Assembly (NCBI GenBank): GCA_029864735.1
Contig: JAOTSW010000007.1
Span: forward strand, 1-33,081
DNA: 33,081 nt
Source of the DNA: Chromatiales bacterium
GTDB lineage: Bacteria; Pseudomonadota; Gammaproteobacteria; Steroidobacterales; BM003
Direction: 5' to 3'
This document shows, one piece after another, positions 18,844 through 29,092 of this stretch. The position numbers were made by a program, and so were the translations under genes. The notes beneath the pieces are model-generated. The model was not told where the DNA came from. It did not search any database and was given only the letters and a program-made list of their open reading frames with translations. Position 1 is the first letter of the stretch; each line of letters begins with the position of its first letter.

Positions 18844-18875
18844 ACAGCCGCCAGGGATTTCTCCCCGGCGGCTGT
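18844..18875 (-). terminator. Stem-loop, likely terminator downstream of the CBS gene
   Basis: ACAGCCGCC/GGCGGCTGT perfect 9-bp stem followed on the minus strand by TTTGCTGTCTT. Confidence 0.55.
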
Positions 18876-18900
18876 CGCTGGTCTTCAACAAGAACGGTTT

Positions 18901-19299
18901 CTAGTAGATTTTACGCAGTGCCTTGAGCACATCACGACGGGCAATCATGCCCACCATGCGTTCGTCCTTCATCACCAGGAAACGCCGGAAAGGCTTGTTA
19001 ACGAAGCGCTGCGCCAGGTCGAGGATAGAGGTGTCGGGATGTACGCTTTCCACATCTTTTACCATGACCTCACTCACGGTACCGGCCATGTCTTCATGGT
19101 ACCCGGCATGCAATGCTGCCTTGATGCAATCGAACTCGGTGAACATACCGACCACGTCACCAAGCTCATCCACCACCGGGGCGCCTGAAATCCCATGATC
19201 GATCAAGATATTGACCGCTTTCATGACTTCCATATCCGGGCGGAGGGTTATGACCTGGGTCGTCATAAATTCGCGAACCTTGATACTACTGATGGGCAT
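18901..19299 (-). CDS. CBS domain-containing protein (two CBS repeats)
   Basis: VREFMTTQVITLRPDMEVMKAVNILIDHGISGAPVVDE and VSEVMVKDVESVHPDTSILDLAQRFV; internal ATG at 19299 preferred. Confidence 0.87.
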   Translation of the reverse strand: MPISSIKVREFMTTQVITLRPDMEVMKAVNILIDHGISGAPVVDELGDVVGMFTEFDCIKAALHAGYHEDMAGTVSEVMVKDVESVHPDTSILDLAQRFVNKPFRRFLVMKDERMVGMIARRDVLKALRKIY

Positions 19300-19459
19300 T
19301 ACTGCGTCTCCTGCAAGTTCCCGTCGCGGCCTTGGTGCACTGACAGTCAGTACCAACGCCACCGCAACTACCCTTTAAGGGGTCACGTCCAAACATTACG
19401 CCGATGGCGCATCCCAACAAGGCGATTGCGCACACGGCAAAAGCTGCTAAAAATTCCAT
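19286..19459 (-). CDS. nqrM: NqrM (DUF539), Na+-NQR maturation factor
   Basis: Manual translation MEFLAAFAVCAIALLGCAIGVMFGRDPLKGSCGGVGTDCQCTKAATGTCRRRSNAHQ*; N-terminal TM helix, KGSCGG and C-x-C..C pattern; 57 aa, apparently below the track length cut-off. Confidence 0.85.
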   Translation of the reverse strand: MEFLAAFAVCAIALLGCAIGVMFGRDPLKGSCGGVGTDCQCTKAATGTCRRRSNAHQ

Positions 19460-19504
19460 TCACTCTCTCCTGGGTCCGTTTCCGGATCCTGGGTTCCCTG
19501 GGAG

Positions 19505-20728
19505 CTAGCCGCCAAAATCATCCAACAGGATGTTTTCAGGCTCCACGCCCTGCTCGTCCAGCATATGGATCACCGCCGAGTTCATCATGGGCGGCCCACA
19601 CATATAGTATTCGCAATCCTCAGGGGCGGGATGATCCTTCAGGTACATGTCATACACTACCTGGTGAATGAACCCGGTAGGTCCGGTCCAGTTATCTTCC
19701 GGCATCGGATCCGACAGGGCAACATGCCAGGTGAAATTCGGGTGCTTCTCGGCCAGGGCATCGAATTCCTCCGCATAGAAGATTTCGCGCTTGCTGCGAG
19801 CGCCATACCAGAAGCTGATCTTGCGCTTGCTGTCCAGGCGAAGCAATTGGTCGAAAATATGGGAACGCATGGGGGCCATACCTGCGCCACCACCGATAAA
19901 CACCATTTCGTTCTGGGTATCCCTGGCAAAAAACTCACCATAGGGTCCGGAAATGACCACGTCATCGCCCGGCTTCAGATTGAAGATAAACGATGACATC
20001 TTGCCCGGAGGAACCTCGCCATAGGCCCCGGGAGGCGGCGTGGCGATACGCACGTTGAGAATGATAATGCCCTTCTCGCCCGGGTAGCTTGCCATGGAAT
20101 AGGCCCGCATCAGGGGTTCGTCAACCTCGGACTTCAGATCCCACAGCTTGTACTTGTCCCAATCCTCCCGGTATCCATCTTCCACGTCGAACTCGGAAAA
20201 GCTCAGCTTGTGCGCGGGGCATTCAATCTGGATATAACCACCGGCGCGGAACGGTACGTCCTCACCCTCGGGCAGTTCAATCACCAATTCCTTGATGAAG
20301 GTTGCCACATTGTGATTAGAACGCACCTTGCAGTTCCACTTGCGAACACCGAATACCTCTTCAGGTACCTCGATCTTCATGTCCTGCTTGACTACGACCT
20401 GGCACGCCAGGCGACAACCTTCGGCCGCTTCGCGCTTGTTGATCGAAGAGCGCTCAGTCGGGAGGATGACTCCGCCACCGGAACTGATTTTCACCCGACA
20501 CTGGCCGCAGGTACCACCACCGCCACAAGCGGAGGGTACGAACAGGTCAGCATCCGCCAGTGCACCCAGCAACTTGCTGCCCACCGGCGCTTTCAGCACA
20601 CGCTCGTCGTTTACAGTTATATCTACCGAGCCGGATGCAACCAGCTTGGAACGGAAGAACAGGATTACAACCACCAGCACCAGGATAATCCCGGTGAAAA
20701 AAGTAGTTCCCAATACAATTTCAATCAT
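19505..20728 (-). CDS. nqrF: Na+-translocating NADH:quinone reductase subunit F
   Basis: 2Fe-2S motif [15 protein letters not shown]-binding [14 protein letters not shown] domain [22 protein letters not shown]. Confidence 0.97.
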   Translation of the reverse strand: MIEIVLGTTFFTGIILVLVVVILFFRSKLVASGSVDITVNDERVLKAPVGSKLLGALADADLFVPSACGGGGTCGQCRVKISSGGGVILPTERSSINKREAAEGCRLACQVVVKQDMKIEVPEEVFGVRKWNCKVRSNHNVATFIKELVIELPEGEDVPFRAGGYIQIECPAHKLSFSEFDVEDGYREDWDKYKLWDLKSEVDEPLMRAYSMASYPGEKGIIILNVRIATPPPGAYGEVPPGKMSSFIFNLKPGDDVVISGPYGEFFARDTQNEMVFIGGGAGMAPMRSHIFDQLLRLDSKRKISFWYGARSKREIFYAEEFDALAEKHPNFTWHVALSDPMPEDNWTGPTGFIHQVVYDMYLKDHPAPEDCEYYMCGPPMMNSAVIHMLDEQGVEPENILLDDFGG

Positions 20729-20763
20729 TTGCCACTATCCCGGCTAGGCCCCGATCAACACGA

Positions 20764-21372
20764 TCAGAGCTGAATTCCACCGAACAACATGAATGCCATG
20801 GACATCAAGCCCACAGTAATAAACGTGATTCCCAGTCCCTGTAGGCCATCAGGCACGTCGCTATACTTCAGCTTCTCCCTCAGACCTGCCAGCAGCACGA
20901 TCGCCAGAGCCCAACCAAGGCCGCTGCCTACACCGTAGACAACACTCTGTACGAAATCGTAATCACGGCGAACCACAAACAAGGTGCCACCGAGAATGGC
21001 GCAGTTAACCGTGATCAGGGGAAGGAAGATTCCCAATGCGTGGTAAAGCGCAGGGAAAAACTTGTCCAGGGTCATTTCCAGGATCTGCACCAGCGCGGCG
21101 CTCACGCCGATGTAGCTGATGAGGCCCAGGAATTCCAGGTTCACACCGGTGATGCCCGCCCACTCCAGCGCATCAGGCTTGAGCAGGTACTGGAAGATCA
21201 TGTTGTTGATCGGCACCGTCAGGGCCTGCACAACAATCACTGCTGCACCCAGGCCAATGGCAGTCTCAACCTTCTTGGACACGGCCAGGAAGGTACACAT
21301 GCCAAGGAAGAAAGACAGCGCCAGATTTTCAACAAAGACAACCTGGATAAATAGAGTAAATAGGTCATCCAT
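20764..21372 (-). CDS. nqrE: Na+-NQR subunit E
   Basis: 202 aa; [42 protein letters not shown]. Confidence 0.97.
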   Translation of the reverse strand: MDDLFTLFIQVVFVENLALSFFLGMCTFLAVSKKVETAIGLGAAVIVVQALTVPINNMIFQYLLKPDALEWAGITGVNLEFLGLISYIGVSAALVQILEMTLDKFFPALYHALGIFLPLITVNCAILGGTLFVVRRDYDFVQSVVYGVGSGLGWALAIVLLAGLREKLKYSDVPDGLQGLGITFITVGLMSMAFMLFGGIQL

Positions 21373-22031
21373 CAGCTCAGCTCCGTCCTGTGTACGTGAC
21401 TAATTCGATATTCCGGCTTCTCAACCTGGGCAGGTTTCCAGGTCCGGAATACCCAGATCATCAATCCAATGATGAAGAAGGCGCTGGGGGCCAGCATCAT
21501 CAGGCCATTGGGGTAATACCAGCCACCCTCGGTCACCTTGGGCAGCAACTGGTAGCCCAGCAGTCCACCGGTTCCGAAGAATTCGCGTATCACCGCAACC
21601 ACAATCAGCACCAGTGAATAGCCCAGGGCATTGCCGAGACCGTCCAGCATGCTGGGGATCACGGGGTTCTTCATGGCGAAGGCTTCGGCGCGACCCATCA
21701 CGATACAGTTGGTGATGATCAGGCCAACAAACACCGACAGGCGCTTCGACAGGTCAAAGGCATATGCCCTTAGCAGTTGGTCAACCACGATCACCAGCGA
21801 GGCAATGATGGTCATCTGCACGATGATGCGAATATTGGTTGGAATCTGCTTTCGGATCAGGCTGATACTGGCATTTGAAGCCACCAGCACAGCGGTCAGG
21901 GCCAGGCACATCAGCAAGGACGCGGCCAGGGATGTGGTCACCGCCAGCGCCGAACAAATGCCCAGCATCTGCAGCGTAATAGGATTGGTATCAACCAGCG
22001 GGTCGAGAACTATGCGTTTGTCGACTGACAT
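21372..22031 (-). CDS. nqrD: Na+-NQR subunit D
   Basis: 219 aa; [19 protein letters not shown]; overlaps nqrE. Confidence 0.97.
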   Translation of the reverse strand: MSVDKRIVLDPLVDTNPITLQMLGICSALAVTTSLAASLLMCLALTAVLVASNASISLIRKQIPTNIRIIVQMTIIASLVIVVDQLLRAYAFDLSKRLSVFVGLIITNCIVMGRAEAFAMKNPVIPSMLDGLGNALGYSLVLIVVAVIREFFGTGGLLGYQLLPKVTEGGWYYPNGLMMLAPSAFFIIGLMIWVFRTWKPAQVEKPEYRISHVHRTELS

Positions 22032-22032
22032 G

Positions 22033-22821
22033 TTAGCTAGCCTCCATCTGTTGTGCTTTCAGCTTGGCAAGGTAAGGACCGAATCCATTAGGGCCCAGCC
22101 AGAATTGCAGCAGGGCCGACACGCCATCGCTGGTCATGGTGGCACCGGAAATACCATCCACCTGGTAATCGATCATCGGTGAAGAGGGATTCGCTCCGCC
22201 CTTGACCACCTCGACCCTGGGAACACCGGTTTCATCAAGCGCCATCTTGCCCGGCCATTTCGCCAGCCAACGGGGATTATCCACCTCGGCACCCAGTCCC
22301 GCGGTCTCGCCTTGTTCGTAGAACTTCAAGCCACGTACCGTTCTCAGGTCGGCGTCCAGGGCAATAAAACCGTACATGGTCGAGTACAAGCCCGATCCAT
22401 AAACCGGCAGGACAACGCCCGTTAACTGACCATCTTTCTTGAGCAGGTAGACCTTGGCCATGTTGGCTCGACGCTTGATTCGGGCAATGTCGGCTTCCGA
22501 GTCCAGCGCGGCGCTGGTGTTCGGCTTGCGCGCTGCGGCAATCGAATTAAAGGTGTCAGGATCGACGTCCATATTCTGGGTGCCGCTATCCAGGTCAATG
22601 ATCTGGGCTTCAACCGAACCCATCAACTCGCCGACCAGGTCAGCCGGAGCCCCGGCCTCCGCCAGGCCCGCGGCCAACAGGAGATTTCGCTGCACGTCCA
22701 GGCGCTGGTTAGCCTCCTGGGTAGGACGAAGCACCACGGCTGCGCTCGATACCAACACAGAGAACACCAGGCAAAGAACCAACGCTACCAACAGCGTTTT
22801 TTGCCAGGAATCGTTACTCAT
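22033..22821 (-). CDS. nqrC: Na+-NQR subunit C
   Basis: 262 aa; FMN-attachment motif [23 protein letters not shown]. Confidence 0.97.
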   Translation of the reverse strand: MSNDSWQKTLLVALVLCLVFSVLVSSAAVVLRPTQEANQRLDVQRNLLLAAGLAEAGAPADLVGELMGSVEAQIIDLDSGTQNMDVDPDTFNSIAAARKPNTSAALDSEADIARIKRRANMAKVYLLKKDGQLTGVVLPVYGSGLYSTMYGFIALDADLRTVRGLKFYEQGETAGLGAEVDNPRWLAKWPGKMALDETGVPRVEVVKGGANPSSPMIDYQVDGISGATMTSDGVSALLQFWLGPNGFGPYLAKLKAQQMEAS

Positions 22822-24035
22822 GCCAAACCCTCCCGGCGACGACGACGGCTGATATTCGCCTTGACGACGCCATAATCAATAAGTGGAGCAACCAGGTTGG
22901 CAAACAAAATGGCCAACATGATTCCTTCGGGGAACGCGGGATTGGCTACTCGGATAATTACCGTGAGCGCGCCAATCAATGCACCGTATATCCAGCGGCC
23001 GGTGTTACTCATGGACGCACTTACCGGATCGGTAGCCATGAACATCATGCCGAAGGCAAATCCACCCACCACCAGGTGCCAATACCAGGGCATGCTGGCC
23101 ATCGGGGTGTAATTGGTGCCAAAGAAGTTAAACAACAGGCTGGTAGCCACCATGCCCAGGAATACACCCAGGATGATTCGCCAGGATGCGATGCGGAAGA
23201 AGATCAGGATCAAGCCGCCAAGTATGCACAGTAAAGCCGAGGTGGAACCCAGGTCGCCCTGAATCACGCCGACGAAAGCGTCCATCCAGCTCACGTCACT
23301 GGCGGCGATGGCTGCCATGCCACCACTGGTGCCTACTGCCAGGGGAGTTGCTCCGGAGAAACCGTCAACCGCCGTCCATACGGCGTCACCCGAGATCTGG
23401 GCCGGGTAGGCAAAGAACAGGAACGCACGACCGGTCAGGGCAGGATTCAGGAAGTTCTTTCCGGTACCCCCAAACACTTCCTTCCCCAGCACCACACCGA
23501 AGCTTATTCCCAGTGCGACCTGCCAAAGCGGGATGGCCGGTGGCAGGATCAGGGCGAACAACAAGGAGGTGACCAGGAAGCCTTCGTTCACCTCGTGGTT
23601 TCGAACCGCGGCGAAGACCACTTCCCAGAAACCACCAGCCGCCAGGGTCACCGCGTAGATAGGCAGGAAATACACCATGCCGTACCACATGTTGTCCCAC
23701 AGGCTGGCAGGGTTGTAGCCCACACTCAGGACCGTCAGCACCAGGCCGCGCCAGTCATCGGGGCCGGCCAGCGACAATGCCTGGATAGCGGAGTTGGCCT
23801 GGAAACCCACGTTCCAGATTCCGAACACAGCGGCAGGCATGGCTGCAAATACCACTGCAGTCATGACTCGCTTCAGGTCAACGCCGTCGCGAACATGCGG
23901 GGCTACGCGGGTGCGATCAGCCGGTGAAAAGAACAGCGTGTCCACCATTTCGTAGACCGCATAGAGATTTTCTAGCCGACCACCCTTGGCAAACAGCGGG
24001 TGAAGATTATCCAGCAAACGACGCAGAGCACGCAT
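22818..24035 (-). CDS. nqrB: Na+-NQR subunit B
   Basis: 405 aa; FMN-attachment region DGFSGATPLA, FMFMATDPVSASMSNTGRWIYG. Confidence 0.97.
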   Translation of the reverse strand: MRALRRLLDNLHPLFAKGGRLENLYAVYEMVDTLFFSPADRTRVAPHVRDGVDLKRVMTAVVFAAMPAAVFGIWNVGFQANSAIQALSLAGPDDWRGLVLTVLSVGYNPASLWDNMWYGMVYFLPIYAVTLAAGGFWEVVFAAVRNHEVNEGFLVTSLLFALILPPAIPLWQVALGISFGVVLGKEVFGGTGKNFLNPALTGRAFLFFAYPAQISGDAVWTAVDGFSGATPLAVGTSGGMAAIAASDVSWMDAFVGVIQGDLGSTSALLCILGGLILIFFRIASWRIILGVFLGMVATSLLFNFFGTNYTPMASMPWYWHLVVGGFAFGMMFMATDPVSASMSNTGRWIYGALIGALTVIIRVANPAFPEGIMLAILFANLVAPLIDYGVVKANISRRRRREGLA

Positions 24036-25381
24036 CAGCCTTCCCTCTCAATCAAATCAAGGTTACTCCGCAACACCGGACCGAAGTCATACTTGCTGGG
24101 ACACACGTAAGAGCACAAAGCCAGATCTTCTTCATCCAGCTCCAGGCAACCCAACTGCTGTGCGCTGTCGGTGTCTTGCACCAGCACCGCCCGCAATAAC
24201 TGGGTGGGCAAAATATCCAGCGGCATGACCGCCTCGTAAGAGCCGATGGGCACCATCGCTCTCGGGCTTCCTTCCTGGGAGGTGGTGAAGCCAAACAGCT
24301 TGGAACGACCGAACCAGCTTGACGCAAAGGTGCGGGTGACCGAAAACTTCTCCGGTCCCGGTCGCGTAAACGCCAGGAACTTGCGTTCCACGTCATCACC
24401 GATCACCGAAATCTGCGTATGGAAACGACCCAGGTAGGCGCTCCAGTCAGAGGCCCGACGGCCCGACAGCACCGAACCGGAAATGACCCGGCTTGCTCCG
24501 GATTCCAGCTCGTCTTTAACCAGTTCCCTGGTTGAGGCGCCCACCCGCGTACGGATCAGGCGAGGACGCTTCACCTTGGGACCGCCCAGGGAAATAACCC
24601 GGGTCAGATCCAGTTGGCCGGTCAGCATCAAGTGACCGACCGCCATCACATCCTGGTAACCGATGTGCCAGACCATGCGCTTGGCGCCCACCGGGTGCAG
24701 CATGTGAATATGAGTACCCACCAGGCCCGCGGGATGGGGGCCCGCGAACTGACTGTGCTGGAACTGCTCACCTTCGGGGATGGCGGGGGTCAGTTCCGGG
24801 GCTGTGCAAACATGAACCTTGCCCGAAGTCAGTGTACCCAGGGCCTTCAGTCCGGCCTTGAACTCGCTTTCCCGGCCGCGCAGCACGACTGCAGGGTCGG
24901 CGGCCAGGGGGCTGGTATCTATCGCCGTGACGAAGATCGCCATGGGCTCGGTGCCCGGCACCGGTGTCTTGCTAAACGGACGGGTTCTCAATGATGTCCA
25001 CAGGCCGGACTCCAGCAACAACTTGCGGGTCCGCTCGCCATCCAGCGTATCAAGCCCCTGCTCGCCCACCGGGTCCCAGGTCACCTGTTCATCACCGGAC
25101 AGGCGAATAACTACGGATTGCAGCACCCTCCTGTGTCCCCGGATAACCGCCTCGATCACACCCGAGCCCGGGGCCGTATAGACCACCTCCGGATTGGCTT
25201 TATCCAGGAACATGGGCTGACCCAGGCGAACCTGCTGACCTTCTTCAATCAACATCTTCGGCTTCATGCCGACATAGTCGAATCCGATCAGCGCCACGGT
25301 GCTTGTTTCCCGGCTCTCAATCACCTGTTCCGGGACTCCGGAAATCGGCAAGTTCAAACCCTTTTTAATTTCAATCTGCAT
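24035..25381 (-). CDS. nqrA: Na+-NQR subunit A
   Basis: MQIEIKKGLNLPISGVPEQ start; SYEAVMPLDILPTQLLRAVLVQDTDSAQQLGCLELDEEDLALCSYVCPSKYDFG. Confidence 0.96.
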   Translation of the reverse strand: MQIEIKKGLNLPISGVPEQVIESRETSTVALIGFDYVGMKPKMLIEEGQQVRLGQPMFLDKANPEVVYTAPGSGVIEAVIRGHRRVLQSVVIRLSGDEQVTWDPVGEQGLDTLDGERTRKLLLESGLWTSLRTRPFSKTPVPGTEPMAIFVTAIDTSPLAADPAVVLRGRESEFKAGLKALGTLTSGKVHVCTAPELTPAIPEGEQFQHSQFAGPHPAGLVGTHIHMLHPVGAKRMVWHIGYQDVMAVGHLMLTGQLDLTRVISLGGPKVKRPRLIRTRVGASTRELVKDELESGASRVISGSVLSGRRASDWSAYLGRFHTQISVIGDDVERKFLAFTRPGPEKFSVTRTFASSWFGRSKLFGFTTSQEGSPRAMVPIGSYEAVMPLDILPTQLLRAVLVQDTDSAQQLGCLELDEEDLALCSYVCPSKYDFGPVLRSNLDLIEREG

Positions 25382-25412
25382 GGTATTTGCCACAAGACCC
25401 CGTCGTAAGTAT

Positions 25413-25787
25413 TTAGGAAAGTTCCACCGCATTGGCCCGGCCATTGCTGGCCAGGTAGCGGCGCACGTTCACACGCTCTAACGTCACCAGGCCACCACAG
25501 TCGGCCTGCTCAAATAAATCGTCCAGCACGGCCTGGAATACATCCAGTTTCGCCTGCTCATCTACCAGTTCGATGACCACCGGCAAATCCGCCGACAAAT
25601 CCAGCACCCTTGTGGTGCGAATCCTGCTGGTCGCTCCGAAACCGGTCATCCCCTTCCAGGCCGTCGCACCGGCCAACCCGGCCGAGCGAGCGCTTTGCAC
25701 GATGCGTTCATACAGTGGCTGGTGGCCAACCTTGTCGGCCTCCCCCACAAATATGCGCATCAGCATCGCTTGACCCGTCAAATTCAT
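25413..25787 (-). CDS. DUF190 domain-containing protein
   Basis: 124 aa; LMRIFVGEADKVGHQPLYERIVQSARSAGLAGATAWKGMTGFG; adjacent to crcB. Confidence 0.88.
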   Translation of the reverse strand: MNLTGQAMLMRIFVGEADKVGHQPLYERIVQSARSAGLAGATAWKGMTGFGATSRIRTTRVLDLSADLPVVIELVDEQAKLDVFQAVLDDLFEQADCGGLVTLERVNVRRYLASNGRANAVELS

Positions 25788-25791
25788 CCAG

Positions 25792-26187
25792 CTACCTCAA
25801 AATGGCCGACACCAGGAGCATGCCCAGGTAAAAACATGCCATGGCGCCTACCAATGTCGCGGTCATATACGCCGCGGCCAAAAAATAGTCGTGCTCGCTC
25901 ACGTAGGCGTGCAACTCGTACACAAAGGAGGACAACGTCGTAAAGCCTCCACAAAAACCGGTAGCCAGCAACAGCCGCATCTCGGTTGAAGGCAACTCCG
26001 TTTTGAAAACCATTTGCATGATCACACCGATCAGGAAACAGCCGGCTAAATTCGCCACCAGGGTTCCCGCCGGGAAGCTTATGGCCAGCGCTTGACCGGC
26101 CAGGGATAGCAAGTAGCGGCAAATCGCCCCCAGCATCCCCCCGAGCCCTACGTAGGCTATCGGAGCCAGGCTCAAAATAGTCTTCAA
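25792..26187 (-). CDS. crcB: Fluoride efflux transporter CrcB (Fluc)
   Basis: 131 aa; GGMLGAICRYLLS, FPAGTLVANLAGCFLIG, TGFCGGFTTLSSFVYE. Confidence 0.95.
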   Translation of the reverse strand: MKTILSLAPIAYVGLGGMLGAICRYLLSLAGQALAISFPAGTLVANLAGCFLIGVIMQMVFKTELPSTEMRLLLATGFCGGFTTLSSFVYELHAYVSEHDYFLAAAYMTATLVGAMACFYLGMLLVSAILR

Positions 26188-26470
26188 AACACTCTCCCCT
26201 CACGGTGCGAAGTTTTCGATTTGAGCACCTTAATGTCAACTGTGGCGGATACCTATAGCCATAGCGGCGAATCTTTGAAAACCACTGCAAAAACAGTATG
26301 TTTTTCGCCTTGTTCCTGTTGTATTTATGCACTCAAGGACGCAAAGACTAATGCAAAAGCGGGATATTGGTAAACTTGAAGGGCGGGTTTCGCTTGCCAG
26401 GACGGCAGGCCGGGAACGGCGAATCAAGGCCCAGATTGGTCTCCAAGGGAACTCCGCCGGCGGTAAAAAC

Positions 26471-26914
26471 TCAGTCCTTGCTGCGAATTACCAGGACCGG
26501 GCAGTCCGCCTCGCGCAATACCGCCTCGGTTGTACTGCCCAGCACGGCATGCTTGATTCCACGGTAGCCATGGGTGGCCATGACGATCATCAACGCCTGG
26601 TGCTCTCGGGCATAGTCGACGATCTGGATCGCCGGCTTACCCACAAGCACGGCGGTAACCGGCTCCGGATCGAAGTAGCTGCTGTTTTCGCTCAGGAACT
26701 CCTTCATCCTCTGCTGACCAAAATTTTCCAGGTCAGAAGCCGAGGGCATCATCGCCGCAGAATTCACGAACGCCCCGTAGTAATGAGGCATTTCTATGGA
26801 GTAAACGCAGTGAATCCGGGCATTTTCCATGGCTGCCATCTTCCTTACCCATTCGGCAGCCGCCATGGACTGGTTGGAAAAGTCAGTGGGAAATACGATT
26901 ACCGAGTCGCTCAT
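26471..26914 (-). CDS. Universal stress protein (UspA family)
   Basis: IVFPTDFSNQSMAAAEWV and MIVMATHGYRGIKHAVLGSTTEAVLREADCPVLVIR. Confidence 0.93.
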   Translation of the reverse strand: MSDSVIVFPTDFSNQSMAAAEWVRKMAAMENARIHCVYSIEMPHYYGAFVNSAAMMPSASDLENFGQQRMKEFLSENSSYFDPEPVTAVLVGKPAIQIVDYAREHQALMIVMATHGYRGIKHAVLGSTTEAVLREADCPVLVIRSKD

Positions 26915-27003
26915 GGAATTACCCCACGATAATGAAGGCGCAAAGCACGCGGCCCCACCAGAGCCCTGTCCCTGAGTCTAAAGAAAGCGCGGCAAATTGG
27001 GAA

Positions 27004-27027
27004 TACGGGCTTTCCCTCAGGCCCGTA
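27004..27027 (-). terminator. Putative terminator downstream of acyl-CoA synthetase
   Basis: TACGGGC..GCCCGTA hairpin followed by TTCCCAATTT on the minus strand. Confidence 0.45.
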
Positions 27028-27037
27028 CCAACAGGTT

Positions 27038-28669
27038 TTAGCCCACGGTCTGCACATCCAGTTCGCCGTCACCATAACGGGCCCGCAATACCTTTTTGTC
27101 GAACTTGCCCACACTGGTTTTCGGCACCTCGCTGATGAAACACCAGCGTTCAGGCAGCCACCACTTGGCAATCTTGTCGGAAATAAATTCCGACAGCTCT
27201 TCAGGGGTCAGGACCGCTCCGGGTTCCAGCACCACACAGGCAAGGGGACGTTCGTCCCAGCGCTCGTCCGGCACGCCCACCACAGCGGCTTCCACCACCT
27301 GGGGATGGGACATGATCACATTCTCCAGATCAACCGAAGAGATCCACTCTCCACCGGACTTGATCACGTCCTTGGCCCGGTCGGTGATACGGATAAAGCC
27401 ATTCGGGGTCAGTGACCCGACATCTCCGGTACACAGCCACCCATCCACGAACTTGTCCGGATCAGCGTTCCGGTAATAGGACCCGGTAATCCACGGACCC
27501 CGCACCTGGATTTCACCGGTAGACTCGCCGTCCCAGGGCACTTCGCGCCCATCGTCATCCATCAGCCTGATTTCAACGCCGCCAATTATCTGGCCGGCCA
27601 TGACCTGCCAATCAATGTGCTCTGCCTCGGGGGCGTTTTTTGGCGGGGTGGAAATTGCCGCCACCGGACTGGTCTCGGTCATTCCCCAGCCCTGGACAAT
27701 TTCCACACCATGCCTGTCTCTGAAACCCTCGATCAGTGATCTGGGCAGGGCTGCACCACCGCAGATCACGCTGCGGACGGATGAAAAGTCCACCGGATTG
27801 GCATCCGCGTAGCGCAACACTTCATTCCAGATCGTGGGTACCGCTCCGGACAGGGTCACCCCGCGCTCCTTGACCAGTCGGCACAGGGGCTCGGCCTGCA
27901 GAAAGCGATCCGGCATGGCAAAGTCGGCGCCCACCATCCAACCGGCATAGGGCAAGCCCCAGGCATTGGCGTGGAACATGGGAACCACCGGCAGCAGGAC
28001 ATCGTGCTCATTCAGCCCCAGCACCGCTCCACTATTGATACCCATGGAATGCAGTACCGAGGAACGGTGCGAGTAGACGACGCCCTTGGGATCCCCGGTG
28101 GTGCCGCTGGTGTAACACATGGCGGCCGCAGCACGCTCGTCCAGGTCGGGCCAGTCGTATCCGGATTCCGCCCCGGCAAGCAACTCCTCGTAACGCAGCA
28201 CCTGGGCACCGTGTCCTTCCAGTGCCGATGCATCACCCTGGCCAACCACCACGTAGGCTTCAACGGTCTTGAGTTGCGATGCCACCCTGGCTAACAGGGG
28301 CAGGACCGTGTCATCCACGATGATCACCTTGTCCTCGGCGTCATTGGTGACGAAGACAAGCTGCTCGGGGAATAGGCGCAGATTTAATGTATGCAGTACG
28401 GCGCCCATGCAGGGCACCGCCATGTAGGCCTCCATATGGGCCTGGTTGTTCCAGCAGAAGGTGCCAACCCGATCCGATTCCTTGATTCCAAGGCCTGCCA
28501 GTGCACTGGCCAGTTTCCCGGCCCGCTCGGCAAGTGCCGAATAGCTGATTTCCTGGTACCCCTCCGGCGTCATGGTGAACACCTTGCTGTCCGGATAGGC
28601 TCGTCTTCCGTATTCGAAAATCATCCTGATGGTCAGGGGAAAATCCTGCATGGTCCCTAGCATTTGCAA
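27038..28669 (-). CDS. Long-chain/medium-chain fatty acid-CoA ligase (AMP-binding family)
   Basis: 543 aa; MCYTSGTTGDPKGVVYSHRS, GWGMTETSP, DWLCTGDVG-type motif (GWLCTGDVGSL), PKTSVGKFDKKVLR. Confidence 0.94.
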   Translation of the reverse strand: MQMLGTMQDFPLTIRMIFEYGRRAYPDSKVFTMTPEGYQEISYSALAERAGKLASALAGLGIKESDRVGTFCWNNQAHMEAYMAVPCMGAVLHTLNLRLFPEQLVFVTNDAEDKVIIVDDTVLPLLARVASQLKTVEAYVVVGQGDASALEGHGAQVLRYEELLAGAESGYDWPDLDERAAAAMCYTSGTTGDPKGVVYSHRSSVLHSMGINSGAVLGLNEHDVLLPVVPMFHANAWGLPYAGWMVGADFAMPDRFLQAEPLCRLVKERGVTLSGAVPTIWNEVLRYADANPVDFSSVRSVICGGAALPRSLIEGFRDRHGVEIVQGWGMTETSPVAAISTPPKNAPEAEHIDWQVMAGQIIGGVEIRLMDDDGREVPWDGESTGEIQVRGPWITGSYYRNADPDKFVDGWLCTGDVGSLTPNGFIRITDRAKDVIKSGGEWISSVDLENVIMSHPQVVEAAVVGVPDERWDERPLACVVLEPGAVLTPEELSEFISDKIAKWWLPERWCFISEVPKTSVGKFDKKVLRARYGDGELDVQTVG

Positions 28670-28743
28670 ACCCTCCAGTTGGAACTCTTTGTCTACGCGT
28701 AGTAGCTTGGTGTCCCCCGGGATTTCTATTGATGCCCGGGAGT

Positions 28744-28749
28744 TATAAT
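28744..28749 (+). promoter_or_regulatory. Possible -10 box (TATAAT) upstream of thioredoxin-like gene
   Basis: Consensus TATAAT 32 nt before the ATG; no good -35 seen. Confidence 0.3.
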
Positions 28750-28781
28750 TACGGCAACCTTAGCATGAAAAAAAACATCCT

Positions 28782-29090
28782 ATGCCAAGCCAAACAGAAA
28801 TCAAATTTGTCTATTTCAAAGGCTGCCCGTTGGCCGGCCCGGCAAGAACTGCGCTGACAGAAGCCCTGGATCGACTGGGCCTGGACTGTCCGGTTATCGA
28901 GATCGACACCACGAGTGCAGAGCCCTCCGGGGGGATGGATAAATATCCCTCACCCACCATCCTGGTGAACGGGACGGAGCTATTCGGGCCCACCGAAGGC
29001 GAGGCCGCTTGCTGCAGGGTCTACCCTGCCGGAAGCCTTGAGCCGGCCTCAATCGCCAGCGCCATCAAGGCAGCCGTGGCGGTCGGATAA
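28782..29090 (+). CDS. Small thioredoxin-like / alkylmercury-lyase-like protein
   Basis: 102 aa; FVYFKGCPLAGPARTALTEAL..YPSPTILVNGTELFG..ACCRVYP; next to arsenic genes. Confidence 0.6.
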   Translation: MPSQTEIKFVYFKGCPLAGPARTALTEALDRLGLDCPVIEIDTTSAEPSGGMDKYPSPTILVNGTELFGPTEGEAACCRVYPAGSLEPASIASAIKAAVAVG

Positions 29091-29092
29091 GC

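Noticed and set aside
26188-26300. Fluoride riboswitch upstream of crcB
   Set aside because: Looked for the crcB-motif core sequence on the minus strand and did not find it.
25784-26332. 182-aa minus-strand ORF
   Set aside because: Alternate frame of crcB; the CrcB frame carries the family motifs.
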